A stretch of DNA of 64,000 nucleotides from Corallococcus caeni (GTDB lineage Bacteria; Myxococcota; Myxococcia; Myxococcales; Myxococcaceae). Location: assembly GCF_036245865.1 (NCBI RefSeq), contig NZ_BTTW01000010.1, positions 248,001 through 312,000 on the forward strand. The letters are read 5' to 3'. Each line of letters starts with the position of its first letter. The stretch's first letter is position 1. The notes beneath the pieces are model-generated. The model did not search any database. It was not told the origin of the DNA and saw only the letters and a list, made by a program, of their open reading frames with translations. Of the stretch, positions 44,556 to 53,120 are shown in pieces. Position numbers and translations under genes: made by a program.

Positions 44556-45782
44556 GTGAACTTCCGGGTCGACGTGTGGGAGGGGGCGCGCATCGCGCTG
44601 ACCTCGCTGCGCTCCAATCGGCTGCGGACGGTGCTCACCACGGTGGGCATCGGCGTGGGCGTGTGCACCCTGCTGGCCATCGTCGGCATCATCCAGGGGC
44701 TGAACAGCTCCTTCGCCGACCAGCTCAACAAGATCGGCTCCAACACGCTCCAGGTGTCCAAGTTCCCCTGGGTGATGAACGGGGACTGGTGGGCGTACCG
44801 CAACCGCAAGGCGCTCTCGCTGGACCTGGAGGATCCGCTGCGCAACGCCTCCGAGCACGTGGTCGCGGTGGCCCCCATGATGTTCGTCAACGCGGAGGTG
44901 GCCTTCCAGAACCGGAAGCTCGCCTCCGTGCAGACCATGGGCACCAGCCCGGACTACGCCATGACGTCCTCGGTGGAGATGGGCCAGGGCCGCTTCCTCA
45001 CGCAGGCGGACGTGGACAACCGCTCCGCCGTCGTGGTGATTGGCGCGGAGGTGGGCAAGGTGCTCTTCCCGGGCATCAACCCCGTGGGCCACCGCATCCT
45101 CGTGGACCGCCGCCCCTACCGCGTCGCGGGCGTCATCGTGGAGCGCGGCACCGTGCTGGGCCAGAACGTGGACCTGGTGGTGATGCTGCCGTACCCCGCG
45201 TTCCAGGGGCACTTCGGCACCCAGCGCGACGTGAACTTCGTCCTCGCGGTGGACCAGCAGGAGAACGTGCCCCGCGTGCAGGACCGGCTCACGGAGACGC
45301 TGCGCCGCGAGCGCAACACCAAGCCCGGCGCGCCGGACGACTTCGCCATCAACCGGCCGGACCAGCTGGCCAACATGTACAAGCAGCTCACCGGCGCGCT
45401 CTACGGCGCGGCCACCGGCGTGGGCCTCATCACCCTGCTCGTGGGCGGCATCGGCATCATGAACATCATGCTGGTGTCCGTGCGTGAGCGGACGCGGGAG
45501 ATCGGCGTCCGCCGGGCGCTGGGCGCGCGCAAGCACACCATCATCCTCCAGTTCCTCATGGAGGCGGCCAGCGTGTCCGCGGTGGGCGGCGCGCTGGGCA
45601 CCGCGGTGGGCATGACCATCGCGTGGCTGGTGAACTACCTCACGCCCCTGGCGGCGGCGGTGCAGCCCCTGACGGTGGTGCTGGGCGTGGGCTTCTCCGC
45701 GGTGGTGGGCCTGCTGTTCGGCATCTGGCCGGCGGCGCGCGCCGCGAACCTGGACCCCGTGGAAGCGCTCCGCCACGACTAG
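44556..45782 (+). CDS. MacB/FtsX-type ABC transporter permease
   Basis: 408 residues. First helix about 25-48 (TTVGIGVGVCTLLAIVGI), periplasmic MacB-like domain about 50-280, then three helices with the FtsX signature (ITLLVGGIGIMNIMLVSVRE, REIGVRRALGAR, and LLFGIWPAARAANLDPVEAL at the end). Class: mechanotransmission permeases that drive export or lipoprotein transfer using an MacB-type ATPase. No ATPase or membrane-fusion gene is here. GTG start after AAGGGG. It is followed after 21 bases by a paralogous permease. Confidence 0.9.
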   Translation: MNFRVDVWEGARIALTSLRSNRLRTVLTTVGIGVGVCTLLAIVGIIQGLNSSFADQLNKIGSNTLQVSKFPWVMNGDWWAYRNRKALSLDLEDPLRNASEHVVAVAPMMFVNAEVAFQNRKLASVQTMGTSPDYAMTSSVEMGQGRFLTQADVDNRSAVVVIGAEVGKVLFPGINPVGHRILVDRRPYRVAGVIVERGTVLGQNVDLVVMLPYPAFQGHFGTQRDVNFVLAVDQQENVPRVQDRLTETLRRERNTKPGAPDDFAINRPDQLANMYKQLTGALYGAATGVGLITLLVGGIGIMNIMLVSVRERTREIGVRRALGARKHTIILQFLMEAASVSAVGGALGTAVGMTIAWLVNYLTPLAAAVQPLTVVLGVGFSAVVGLLFGIWPAARAANLDPVEALRHD

Positions 45783-45803
45783 GCGCGAGCGGGAGACCTG
45801 ACC

Positions 45804-47030
45804 ATGTGGATGGCTTTCTGGGACACGGTGCGGCTGGCGTTCGGCACGTTCCGCTCCAACCCCCTGCGTTCCTTCCTGACGCTGCTGGGCATCGTCATCG
45901 GCGTCACCACCGTGGTGTCCATGATGTCCCTCATCGAGGGGCTCAAGAACCAGGTGAACAATCAGATGTCGGAGCTGGGCTCCGACTGCTTCCAGGTGCA
46001 GCGGCTGCCCTTCGGCCAGGGAGAGCTGTCCGTCGCGGAGCTCGCGCGCCGTCCGCGCTTCACCTACGCGGACCTGGACGCCATCCGCACGCAGCCGTCC
46101 ATCGCGCGGGCGGCCGGCGAGGACTCCAAGGGCGGCCAGAAGGCCTCCACCGCCGAGCGTGAGTCGCGCCCCAACGTGAGCGTCTGGGCGGGCACGGCGG
46201 AGTACTTCTACACGAACGCGGTGAGCCTCGACACCGGCCGGCCCTTCACCGACGCGGAGTTCGTGGACGGGCGGCGCGTGGCGGTGATTGGCAAGGACCT
46301 GGCGGACACGCTGTGGCCCGGCCTGGACCCCCTGGGCCGCGAGTTCCGGATGCTGGGGCGCACCTTCCAGGTGGTGGGCACGCTCAAGCGCCGGGGCGGC
46401 TTCCTGGGCGGCGGCAGCCAGGACAACCAGGCCATGATTCCCCTGTCCACGTTCGCGTCCATGTTCGGCGTGCGCGACTTCCGCATCAGCATCCAGGCGA
46501 CGTCCGCGGAAGTGCTCCAGCGCGCCCAGGATGAAGTGACGCTGCTCATGCGCCGCCGCCACGGGCTCAAGCCGGAAGAACCGGACGACTTCTTCCTCTA
46601 CAACAACAAGAGCGCCACGGAGATGTTCAACAACCTCTCCTCGGCCGTGTCCGCGGCCAGCTTCGGCGTGTGCATCCTGTCGCTGCTGGTGGGCGGCATC
46701 GGCATCTTGAACATCATGCTGGTCGCCGTGACGGAGCGGACCCGGGAGATTGGCATCCGCAAGGCGCTGGGCGCCAAGCGCTACCGCATCCTCGCGCAGT
46801 TCGCGCTGGAGGCCGTGGTGCTGTCGCTGGTGGGCGGCGCGGTGGGCGTGGCGCTGGGCGCGGGCCTGGCGCACCTGGCCCGGTGGATGATCAACCTGCC
46901 CACGGAGGTCCCCCTGTGGTCCGTGGTGGTGTCGCTGGTGATGAGCTGCGGCGTGGGGCTGCTCTTCGGCATCTACCCGGCGGCGCGCGCGGCGAAGCTG
47001 GACCCCGTGGAGGCGATGCGCTCGGAGTAG
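45804..47030 (+). CDS. MacB/FtsX-type ABC transporter permease (second copy)
   Basis: 408 residues, same length and topology as the upstream gene but clearly diverged: LRSFLTLLGIVIGVTTVVSM, a periplasmic region about 50-275, and LSLLVGGIGILNIMLVAVTE, REIGIRKALGAKRYR, LLFGIYPAARAAKLDPVEAM. The two probably form a heterodimeric transporter; the ATPase must be encoded elsewhere. ATG follows GGGAGA. The operon ends at a strong terminator beginning 26 bases after the stop. Confidence 0.9.
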   Translation: MWMAFWDTVRLAFGTFRSNPLRSFLTLLGIVIGVTTVVSMMSLIEGLKNQVNNQMSELGSDCFQVQRLPFGQGELSVAELARRPRFTYADLDAIRTQPSIARAAGEDSKGGQKASTAERESRPNVSVWAGTAEYFYTNAVSLDTGRPFTDAEFVDGRRVAVIGKDLADTLWPGLDPLGREFRMLGRTFQVVGTLKRRGGFLGGGSQDNQAMIPLSTFASMFGVRDFRISIQATSAEVLQRAQDEVTLLMRRRHGLKPEEPDDFFLYNNKSATEMFNNLSSAVSAASFGVCILSLLVGGIGILNIMLVAVTERTREIGIRKALGAKRYRILAQFALEAVVLSLVGGAVGVALGAGLAHLARWMINLPTEVPLWSVVVSLVMSCGVGLLFGIYPAARAAKLDPVEAMRSE

Positions 47031-47056
47031 CGCGCACGCGCCTTCCGGGCATGAAG

Positions 47057-47095
47057 AAGGCCCCGACCCGGCATGAAGCGGGTGGGGCCTTTTTT
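47057..47095 (+). terminator. Strong Rho-independent terminator after permease pair
   Basis: Left arm 47057-47070 and right arm 47079-47091 pair over 13 base pairs (AAGGCCCC with GGGGCCTT, ACCCG with CGGGT, one bulged G at 47065), loop of 8 bases, followed by TTTTTT (47090-47095). It also lies just beyond the stop of the small secreted peptide gene on the opposite strand. Confidence 0.92.
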
Positions 47096-47120
47096 CATCA
47101 CGGTCGTGGCCGGCCCGGGA

Positions 47121-47294
47121 CTACGGGCAGGGGTACGTACAGGTGATCTGCCCGGTGATGGGGTTCTTGAAACACTGGGGCGTGCAGTCCTGCGCGTCGG
47201 CGGAGGACGGCGTGGCGGCGATGCCCAGGCCCATCACGGTGGCGGCGGCGGCGAGGACGAAGGCGATGCGACGGACGTTCTTGCGAGCCTGCAT
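47121..47294 (-). CDS. 57-residue secreted Cys peptide
   Basis: A frame of 57 residues with a signal peptide (RRIAFVLAAAATVMGLGIAA, then SSADA) and a mature peptide of about 23 residues beginning QDCTPQCFKNPITGQIT and ending with TCTYPCP, four Cys in total. ATG at 47294 has AAGGAGA 8 bases upstream, the best site in this neighbourhood, and codon use follows the GC-rich norm. Two disulfides are likely. It is not a recognised bacteriocin or pilin; small secreted Cys peptides of this shape occur in many copies in myxobacteria. Its transcript would run toward the terminator at 47057-47095. Confidence 0.72.
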   Translation of the reverse strand: MQARKNVRRIAFVLAAAATVMGLGIAATPSSADAQDCTPQCFKNPITGQITCTYPCP

Positions 47295-47460
47295 GGTGTC
47301 GTCTCCTTACGTGGTGTTGGCGCTGCACGGAGCACTCTAGGGACGGGGGCTGACAACACCAGCGCCAATGTCTCGGGCTCGTGCGCTGGCGTGGAGGGCG
47401 GGGCGCCGAGGCGCCGCACGCGGGAAGAAAATTGAAACGCCGGTGCGGCGAAACGGCGCG

Positions 47461-48399
47461 TCAACGCCTGGGAGTGGGGGTGCGGCTCCACTGATAGCCA
47501 ACGGTCGCGCCGGAGCCGATGAGCGACAGCGCGAGGTAGCGGCGCAGGAAGTCCAGCCGTTCGCTGGAGCCGGCCAGGTGTCGCAGGCCCTCATGCGCGG
47601 CGAGGCCCAGCAGCATCCCCACCGTCGCGCCGCCGAGCGCGCCCAGGTACGCGCGGCCGCGATCCTCGCTGTCGCCGAACGCGACCTCGCCCATGCCCCA
47701 GGTGCCGAGCGCGGCGACGGGAGGCGTGACGACCATGGCGGCGCCGAACGCGCCCACCTCCAGCTCCATCCACCGGCCCTGCGGATACGAGGGGTGGACG
47801 AAGAGGAAGCGTCCGGGAAGCGAGGCGAGCACGGTGCCAGCGGCGGCCTCCGCGGCGGTGGCACCCAGGCGCGTGTCCCCGCCCACGCGGGTCGCGGCCC
47901 AGACCGCGCCCAGGGGCAGCAGCGTGACGCCGCCATGCGCGGCCAGGGTGGCGCCGGACAAGGGCGCCTCCGTGTCGGGCTCTCCGTGGGGAATGAAGGG
48001 CCGCAGCGCGCGCGGAGGCACGGCGGGAGGCGGAGGATCCGCGTCCAGCAACGGCGCATCCTTGACGGTGGGCTCCAGCGGAGGCGGAGGCGGGTCCGGC
48101 GCGCGGGACGGAGGCGGCGCGTCCCGGGGTCGCGGCGCGGAGGGCTCGGGAGCGCCGGCTTCGCGCGGCGGCGCGGCGGATGCGGGCGGCTCCGCTTCGT
48201 GGGGTTCATCGCGAGGCGCGAGTGTGTCGCCAGCATCCGGCAAGGGCACTTGAAGTGCGGCGCCACCGCCGGTCGCGGGTGGGCCCGAGCTTGCCGGAGG
48301 AGCCTCCTGTGTCCTCACGGCGGCGGTCGCGAACGGTGCGCCTGGCAGGCCCACCAGCAGGAGCGTCCCGAGTGCTGGTGCCATCCCCCGTCGACCCAT
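47461..48399 (-). CDS. Pro-rich membrane protein, unknown
   Basis: 312 residues. Signal or first helix LGTLLLVGLPGAPFATAAV, then a Pro/Ala/Glu/Asp-rich stretch to about 150, then two or three apolar segments (SGATLAAHGGVTLLPLGAVW, VGAFGAAMVVTPPVAALG, YLGALGGATVGMLLGLA) separated by short charged loops, ending TPTPRR. ATG at 48399 was chosen because GAGGAGGA precedes it by 10 bases. No family recognised; the glycine-spaced helices could be an envelope anchor. Confidence 0.65.
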   Translation of the reverse strand: MGRRGMAPALGTLLLVGLPGAPFATAAVRTQEAPPASSGPPATGGGAALQVPLPDAGDTLAPRDEPHEAEPPASAAPPREAGAPEPSAPRPRDAPPPSRAPDPPPPPLEPTVKDAPLLDADPPPPAVPPRALRPFIPHGEPDTEAPLSGATLAAHGGVTLLPLGAVWAATRVGGDTRLGATAAEAAAGTVLASLPGRFLFVHPSYPQGRWMELEVGAFGAAMVVTPPVAALGTWGMGEVAFGDSEDRGRAYLGALGGATVGMLLGLAAHEGLRHLAGSSERLDFLRRYLALSLIGSGATVGYQWSRTPTPRR

Positions 48400-48596
48400 G
48401 CCGTGTCCGTCCTCCTCGCGTGCCCCGCTGTGCGCTCCCAGCAGTGCGCATGCGGCGTGTCCGGCACCACCGGGTATGTGTTTCACGCGCTTCAACCGTC
48501 GGCGGGTGGACGGTGGCTCTGCCCGTTGACGCCCTTCCTCCTCTCGGAGTCACACGGCGGATGCGGAAGGGCGGGGGCTGCCCTAGCTTCCGGACC

Positions 48597-49841
48597 GTGC
48601 GGCTGGTCTGGCCCATCTTGCTCGCCCTGCTCGCCGCGGGGTGTCCCTACCCGAACCACCGGCAGGACCTGCGCCTGCGCGCGCTGCCGGAGGACCCGGA
48701 GGCGAGGGAGCTCGCCATCGAGCAGACGCTGGGCTTCCCCATGGAGCCCGGCAACGGCGTGGAGTTGGTGCAGAACGGCCGCGTCTTCGACGTCATCGAG
48801 GAGGAGATCCGCGCCGCCCGCTCCAGCATCCACATCGCCAGCTACATCTGGCGTCCGGGCATCCCGTCGGACCGGCTGCTCATCGCGCTGCGCGAGCGCG
48901 CCCCCGGCGTGCAGTGCCGCATCATCGTGGATCCGCTGGGCAGCGTGAACTTCGAGGTCGTGGCCCCCGTGCTCGCGGACGCCGGCTGCGACGTGCGCAT
49001 CTACCGTCCCTATCAGGGCGCGGTGACGTCCCTGGACGCGGTGCGGATCCGCGCGCGCATGCACCGCAAGATGGTCATCCGTGACGGCGAGGTCGCGCTG
49101 ACCGGAGGCTTCGGCATCTGGCGCAGCTGGCTGGGAAATGGCGACGCGCCGGAGACCTGGCGGGACACCAACATCCGGGTCCGGGGCCCCGTCGTGCGAG
49201 GCATGCAGATCGCCTTCGCGCAGAACTGGCAGGAGTCCGGCGGCGACTTCCTGCCCCCGGAGTCCTTCCCGGAGCTCGCTCCCGCCGGAAACGCGCGGGC
49301 CTGCTTCGTCGCCAGCACCGGCCACCGCTTCCTCTCGCAGGCGTCGAGGATGTGGCTGCTGTCCATCGCGGCCGCGAAGCACCGGCTGTGGATCGCCAAC
49401 TCGTACTTCCTGCCATCGGAAGCCATCAGCGACATGCTCATCCTCAAGGCCCGCGAGGGCGTGGACGTGCGCGTGCTGGTGCCCGGCCGCTACCACGACG
49501 TAGGGCCCGTGCGCGCCGCGCAGCGGGCGTCCTACGCGCGGCTGCTGGAGGGGGGCGTGCGCATCTACGAGTACGAGCTCTCGATGATGCACTCCAAGAC
49601 GCTGGTCGCGGACGACACGCTGAGCGTCGTGGGCTCCACCAACCTGGATCCGCTGGCGCTCAACCACACCGACGAGGGCTCCGTGCTGGTGGAGGACCCG
49701 GTGCTGGCGGAGGAGCTGGCCGCCGCCTTCGAGCAGGACCTCACGCACGCCGCGGAGGTCCACTGGCAGGGCTGGAAGAGGCGAGGCCTGCTCCAGAAGC
49801 TGGGGGAACAGCTCCCGGGGCTCATCGGCGACTTCCTGTGA
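48597..49841 (+). CDS. Phospholipase D/cardiolipin synthase-like lipoprotein
   Basis: 414 residues from the GTG at 48597 (an in-frame ATG at 48561 would add 12 residues). Lipobox LLAAGC. Two HKD motifs: MHRKMVIRDGEVALTGG (about residue 160) and MHSKTLVADDTLSVVGSTNL (about 330). The pair forms one active site that transfers phosphatidyl groups or cleaves phosphodiesters. Being a lipoprotein, it acts on the periplasmic side, unlike the integral cardiolipin synthase with two N-terminal helices. Substrate unknown: own or prey phospholipid. Confidence 0.88.
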   Translation: MRLVWPILLALLAAGCPYPNHRQDLRLRALPEDPEARELAIEQTLGFPMEPGNGVELVQNGRVFDVIEEEIRAARSSIHIASYIWRPGIPSDRLLIALRERAPGVQCRIIVDPLGSVNFEVVAPVLADAGCDVRIYRPYQGAVTSLDAVRIRARMHRKMVIRDGEVALTGGFGIWRSWLGNGDAPETWRDTNIRVRGPVVRGMQIAFAQNWQESGGDFLPPESFPELAPAGNARACFVASTGHRFLSQASRMWLLSIAAAKHRLWIANSYFLPSEAISDMLILKAREGVDVRVLVPGRYHDVGPVRAAQRASYARLLEGGVRIYEYELSMMHSKTLVADDTLSVVGSTNLDPLALNHTDEGSVLVEDPVLAEELAAAFEQDLTHAAEVHWQGWKRRGLLQKLGEQLPGLIGDFL

Positions 49842-49981
49842 GCCGCGTGCACGCTGGCCTTCAGGAACGACGCCTTGGACCCACCGCACGAGGCGTGGGG
49901 CCCTCGGCCGCCTGCCTGTCCGGCTGACAAGGGATGGCCGATGCGGGAAGCCACGCGGGGCCGGGGCGCGTTGGTCCCTTC

Positions 49982-51973
49982 ATGCCTTCGATTCGACCGT
50001 TCCGTACTGCCCTGTTGTCGCTGACCGTGGCCCTGCCGGTGTTCGCGGCCGGGCCCGCCGTGTGGGGCGAGGGGATGATGGTGAAGGTGCGGCCGGGGAC
50101 CGCCGCCCGGAGCGCCACCGAGGTGCGGCTCACCGCCGCGCGCAACGAGTTCGTCTCCTTCCAGGTCGCGCTGCAGGGCGGCGACACGGGGCTGAAGAAC
50201 GTCCGCGCGAAGCTGCCCGCGCTGGAGGGCCCGGGCGCCACGACGCTGTCCGGGCCGGACGTGACGCTGTACCGCGAAGCGCTCGTCTCCACGAAGAAGG
50301 CGTCGGTGGCGGGAGAGGCGGTGGGCGCGTGGCCGGACGGGCTGGTACCGGACACGGACGAGATCGCCGGTGAGACGCGCGGCGCCTTCCCCTTCGACGT
50401 GCCCGCGAAAGAGGCCCGGGCCGTCTGGGTGGACGTGCACGTGCCCCAGGATGCGCCGCCCGGCGACTACGTGGGCACGGTGACGGTGGAGGCGGACGGA
50501 GGCTTCCAGCGGCAGGTGACGGCGAGGCTGACGGTGGTGGACGCGGCGCTGCCGAGCACGTCCTCGCTGCCGTCGGCGTTCCTGCTCTGGCCGCCGCACG
50601 TCTGTCGCGCGCACACGGGGCGCGAGGACTGCACGCCGGAGGAGCTGCAGCCGCTGCTCGCGCGCTACCAGCGGATGGCGCTGGAGCACCGCTTCACGCT
50701 GTCCAGCCTCTTCCCGCGCCAGCCGTGGCCGCCGGCGTGGAGCGACTTCGACGCGACGTGGGGGCCGTACCTGGACGGGACCGCGCCCACGCGGCTGCAA
50801 GGCGCGCGGATGACGAGCCTGGAGTACGTGGGGCCGCTGGACGCCGCGAACCTGCGGGACTTCACGGCGCACATGAAGGAGCGGGGCTGGCTGGACCGGG
50901 CCTACGTGCAGCTGGGGGACGAGCCGCCCTACGGCACGACCTTCGAACAGGTGCGCGCGACGGGAGACCTGGTGCGCCAGGCGGCCCCCGGGCTGCGCAC
51001 GATGCTGACGACGAACTCGCGCGAGCTGAAGGGCAACGGCCTGGAGAAGCACGTGGACGTGGCGGTGCCGCTGGTGAACCACCTGGACGGCACGGACGCG
51101 AACTTCCGGGGGGACCAGCGCGGGACGTACACGGGCTTCCTGGAGCGTCCGGGAACCGCGTTGTGGATGTATCAGAGCTGCATGAGCCACGGCTGTGCGT
51201 ATGGGACCAACGCGCCGGAGAACCAGCCGGGCGCGGGCTGGCCGTCGTACATGCTGGACCGGTCGGCGGCGAAGGCGCGCGCGATGGAGTGGGTCACGTT
51301 CCTGGAGGGCGCGACGGGCGAGCTCTACTACCAGACGGTGGGCATGCTCTCCACGGCGTGGACGGACCAGTACCGCTTCAATGGCAACGGGGATGGGACG
51401 CTCTTCTACCCGGGCACGCCGGCAGCCATTGGCGGCAGGACGGACGTGCCGGTGGCGTCGCTGCGGCTCAAGCTCCTCCGCCAGGGCATGCAGGACTATG
51501 AGTGGCTCAAGGCGGTGAGTGACGCGGGAGACCCGGACTTCGCGCGCAAGGTGGCCAGGGACCTGATTCCGGCCGCGTCGCGAGTGACGGACGACGGCGC
51601 CGCGTTCGACGCGGCGAGGCTGAAGCTCATCCAGCGCTACGAGGAGCTGACCGCCCACCAGACCCCGGACGCGGGCACGCCGCTGGACGCAGGCACGCCG
51701 CCGGACGCAGGCACGAAGCCGCCGGCGGACGGAGGCACGGCATCCGCGCCGGAAGAGGCCGCGGGAGGACCGTCGCGGGGGACGCCCGGCTCCTCTTCCG
51801 ACGTGGCACCGGGCGCGGTCGCCGGCGCGCAGGCGGGAGGCTGCACCACGGGCGGAGGCGGCACGGCGGCGGTCGCGGGAGGCCTGTTGTTCGCGGCCTG
51901 GGCGCTCGGCGGCATGCGCCGTCAGCGAGCCCGGGTGACCGTACCCGCGCGTCGGAAGCAGGCACGGAGGTAG
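49982..51973 (+). CDS. DUF4091/GH123-like secreted protein with MYXO-CTERM tail
   Basis: 663 residues. Signal peptide LLSLTVALPVFAAG. About 30-215 is a beta-sandwich (RNEFVSFQVALQGGD), and 220-535 resembles the DUF4091 catalytic region of the GH123 clan (YVQLGDEPPYGT with the DEP motif, TMLTTNSRELKG, VASLRLKLLRQGMQDYEWLK). About 555-630 is a Thr/Pro/Asp/Gly linker with repeats of DAG. The end, GGCTTGGG followed by a hydrophobic helix and RRQRARVT, fits the MYXO-CTERM sorting signal (Cys, helix, Arg patch), so the product should be attached to the cell surface. Likely glycoside hydrolase, substrate unknown. Confidence 0.86.
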   Translation: MPSIRPFRTALLSLTVALPVFAAGPAVWGEGMMVKVRPGTAARSATEVRLTAARNEFVSFQVALQGGDTGLKNVRAKLPALEGPGATTLSGPDVTLYREALVSTKKASVAGEAVGAWPDGLVPDTDEIAGETRGAFPFDVPAKEARAVWVDVHVPQDAPPGDYVGTVTVEADGGFQRQVTARLTVVDAALPSTSSLPSAFLLWPPHVCRAHTGREDCTPEELQPLLARYQRMALEHRFTLSSLFPRQPWPPAWSDFDATWGPYLDGTAPTRLQGARMTSLEYVGPLDAANLRDFTAHMKERGWLDRAYVQLGDEPPYGTTFEQVRATGDLVRQAAPGLRTMLTTNSRELKGNGLEKHVDVAVPLVNHLDGTDANFRGDQRGTYTGFLERPGTALWMYQSCMSHGCAYGTNAPENQPGAGWPSYMLDRSAAKARAMEWVTFLEGATGELYYQTVGMLSTAWTDQYRFNGNGDGTLFYPGTPAAIGGRTDVPVASLRLKLLRQGMQDYEWLKAVSDAGDPDFARKVARDLIPAASRVTDDGAAFDAARLKLIQRYEELTAHQTPDAGTPLDAGTPPDAGTKPPADGGTASAPEEAAGGPSRGTPGSSSDVAPGAVAGAQAGGCTTGGGGTAAVAGGLLFAAWALGGMRRQRARVTVPARRKQARR

Positions 51974-52416
51974 CCAGGTCCGAAGCATGGAAGCCTGCCG
52001 CAACGCACCAAACCCGCGGACCTGGATTCCTCGCGGAGCCGCCCTGGCTGCCGGGCACCGTAGAAACTGGTCCGACAGTCGGACAGGTTTGGACGACTCT
52101 GGTTCGGCGCGCTCCCACCCCATCCGGGGCGCGGAAACTGGTCCGACAGTCGGACAGGTTTGGACGACTCTGGTTCGGCGCGCTCCCACCCCATCCGGGG
52201 CGCGGAAACGGGTCCGACAGTCGGACAGGTTTGGGCAGTCGGCGGCCGGAGGGCGCCCGCCCCAGCCGGGGCGTGGAAACCGGTCCGACAGCCGGGCCTG
52301 TTGAGGGACCGTGTCGGACCCGGGATGTACAACGCTCATGTCCGGGGGCTCGGTGGGCATGTAGGCGCCGCGCATGCCGGAGGCGTGCTCTGGGGCCTCA
52401 TGCTAGAGGGCGGCGC
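51974..52416. other. Gene-free region with palindromic tandem repeats
   Basis: 443 bases between the DUF4091 gene and the acetyltransferase. The centre holds the 71-bp repeat array (52063-52302). The rest has open frames with no site and no recognisable product. A GTCGGAC half-site recurs just after the array. Confidence 0.7.
52063..52302. repeat. 3.4 copies of a 71-bp repeat centred on a 15-bp palindrome
   Basis: Units begin at 52063, 52134, 52205 and 52276, each exactly 71 bases apart. Copies 1 and 2 are essentially identical; copy 3 keeps the first 30 bases and diverges in the rest; copy 4 is partial. Each of the first three carries GTCCGACAGTCGGAC (52070-52084, 52141-52155, 52212-52226), a perfect 7-bp inverted repeat around a single base, flanked by GAAACTG and AGGTTTGG, themselves nearly inverted. 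The fourth is degenerate (52283-52297). The spacers are repeated too, so this is not CRISPR. Candidate operator cluster or REP-type element. Confidence 0.9.
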
Positions 52417-52941
52417 ATGAGCACGGACGTGACGAACCGGGTCATCCTCCGCGAGGCGCGGCCCGAGGACGACAAAGTGATTGGGGAACTGCTGGTGGAG
52501 GCCTACACCACGCAGTACGCGAAGCTGATGCCGGAGGTCGTCTACTCCGAGGAGCGCAAAGCGTTCCTGCGCGACGTCGCCTCCCGGCGCAAGGTGTGCA
52601 CCATCCTCGTGGCGGAAGTGGACGGGCAGATCGCCGGCACGGTGGCCCTGTACCCGCCCGGCGCGCCCGGCACCGAAGCCTGGCTGCCCAACACGGCGGA
52701 CCTGCGCGCCCTGGCCACCGGGGTGCGCTTCCAGGGACAGGGGCTGGCCCAGCCGCTGCTGGTGGAGACGGAAGCCCTCGCGAAGCGCTGGGGCGTGGAC
52801 GCCATCTCCCTCCACGTGCGCCGGGGCGCCAAGGGCGTCGCGCGCATGTACGAGCGCCGGGGCTACCAGCGGGCGCCGGAGGGCGACATCGACCGTCTTC
52901 CGGACGTGTACCTGGAAGCGTATCTGCTGCCCATGAAGTGA
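52417..52941 (+). CDS. GNAT-family N-acetyltransferase
   Basis: 174 residues, one GNAT domain: VILREARPEDDKVIGELL (strand 1/helix 1), TILVAEVDGQIAGTVALYPP (strands 2-4), RFQGQGLAQPLLVETEALA (the acetyl-CoA-binding R/Q-x-x-G-x-A/G motif) and AKGVARMYERRGYQ. Substrate cannot be told. ATG has GAGGG 6 bases upstream, and the promoter must lie in or just after the palindromic repeat array. Confidence 0.88.
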   Translation: MSTDVTNRVILREARPEDDKVIGELLVEAYTTQYAKLMPEVVYSEERKAFLRDVASRRKVCTILVAEVDGQIAGTVALYPPGAPGTEAWLPNTADLRALATGVRFQGQGLAQPLLVETEALAKRWGVDAISLHVRRGAKGVARMYERRGYQRAPEGDIDRLPDVYLEAYLLPMK

Positions 52942-53120
52942 CGCATGTCAGGCGGGAACGCGCTCATCCGTGGATTGCGCATCCCGTCTGACGCCGGAGG
53001 GTCCGCGAAGGCTCGCGTGACCCGGGCACCGGAAGGGATCGCGCGCTGGAGTGGTGGCGTGCGCCCTGCCCCGGAAGGGGCGCCGGTCGGCACGCCGACC
53101 TCCATCCCGGTGTTCCCATC

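Noticed and set aside
43587-46874. Very long antisense frame of 1095 codons across the LOX and permease genes
   Set aside because: High-GC third-position effect; the plus-strand genes have ribosome-binding sites, motifs and membrane segments, while the antisense product is His/Arg/Val repetitive.
52063-52302. CRISPR-like array
   Set aside because: Repeat period is regular, but the intervening segments of copies 1 and 2 are identical and copy 3 only partly different; no cas genes nearby.
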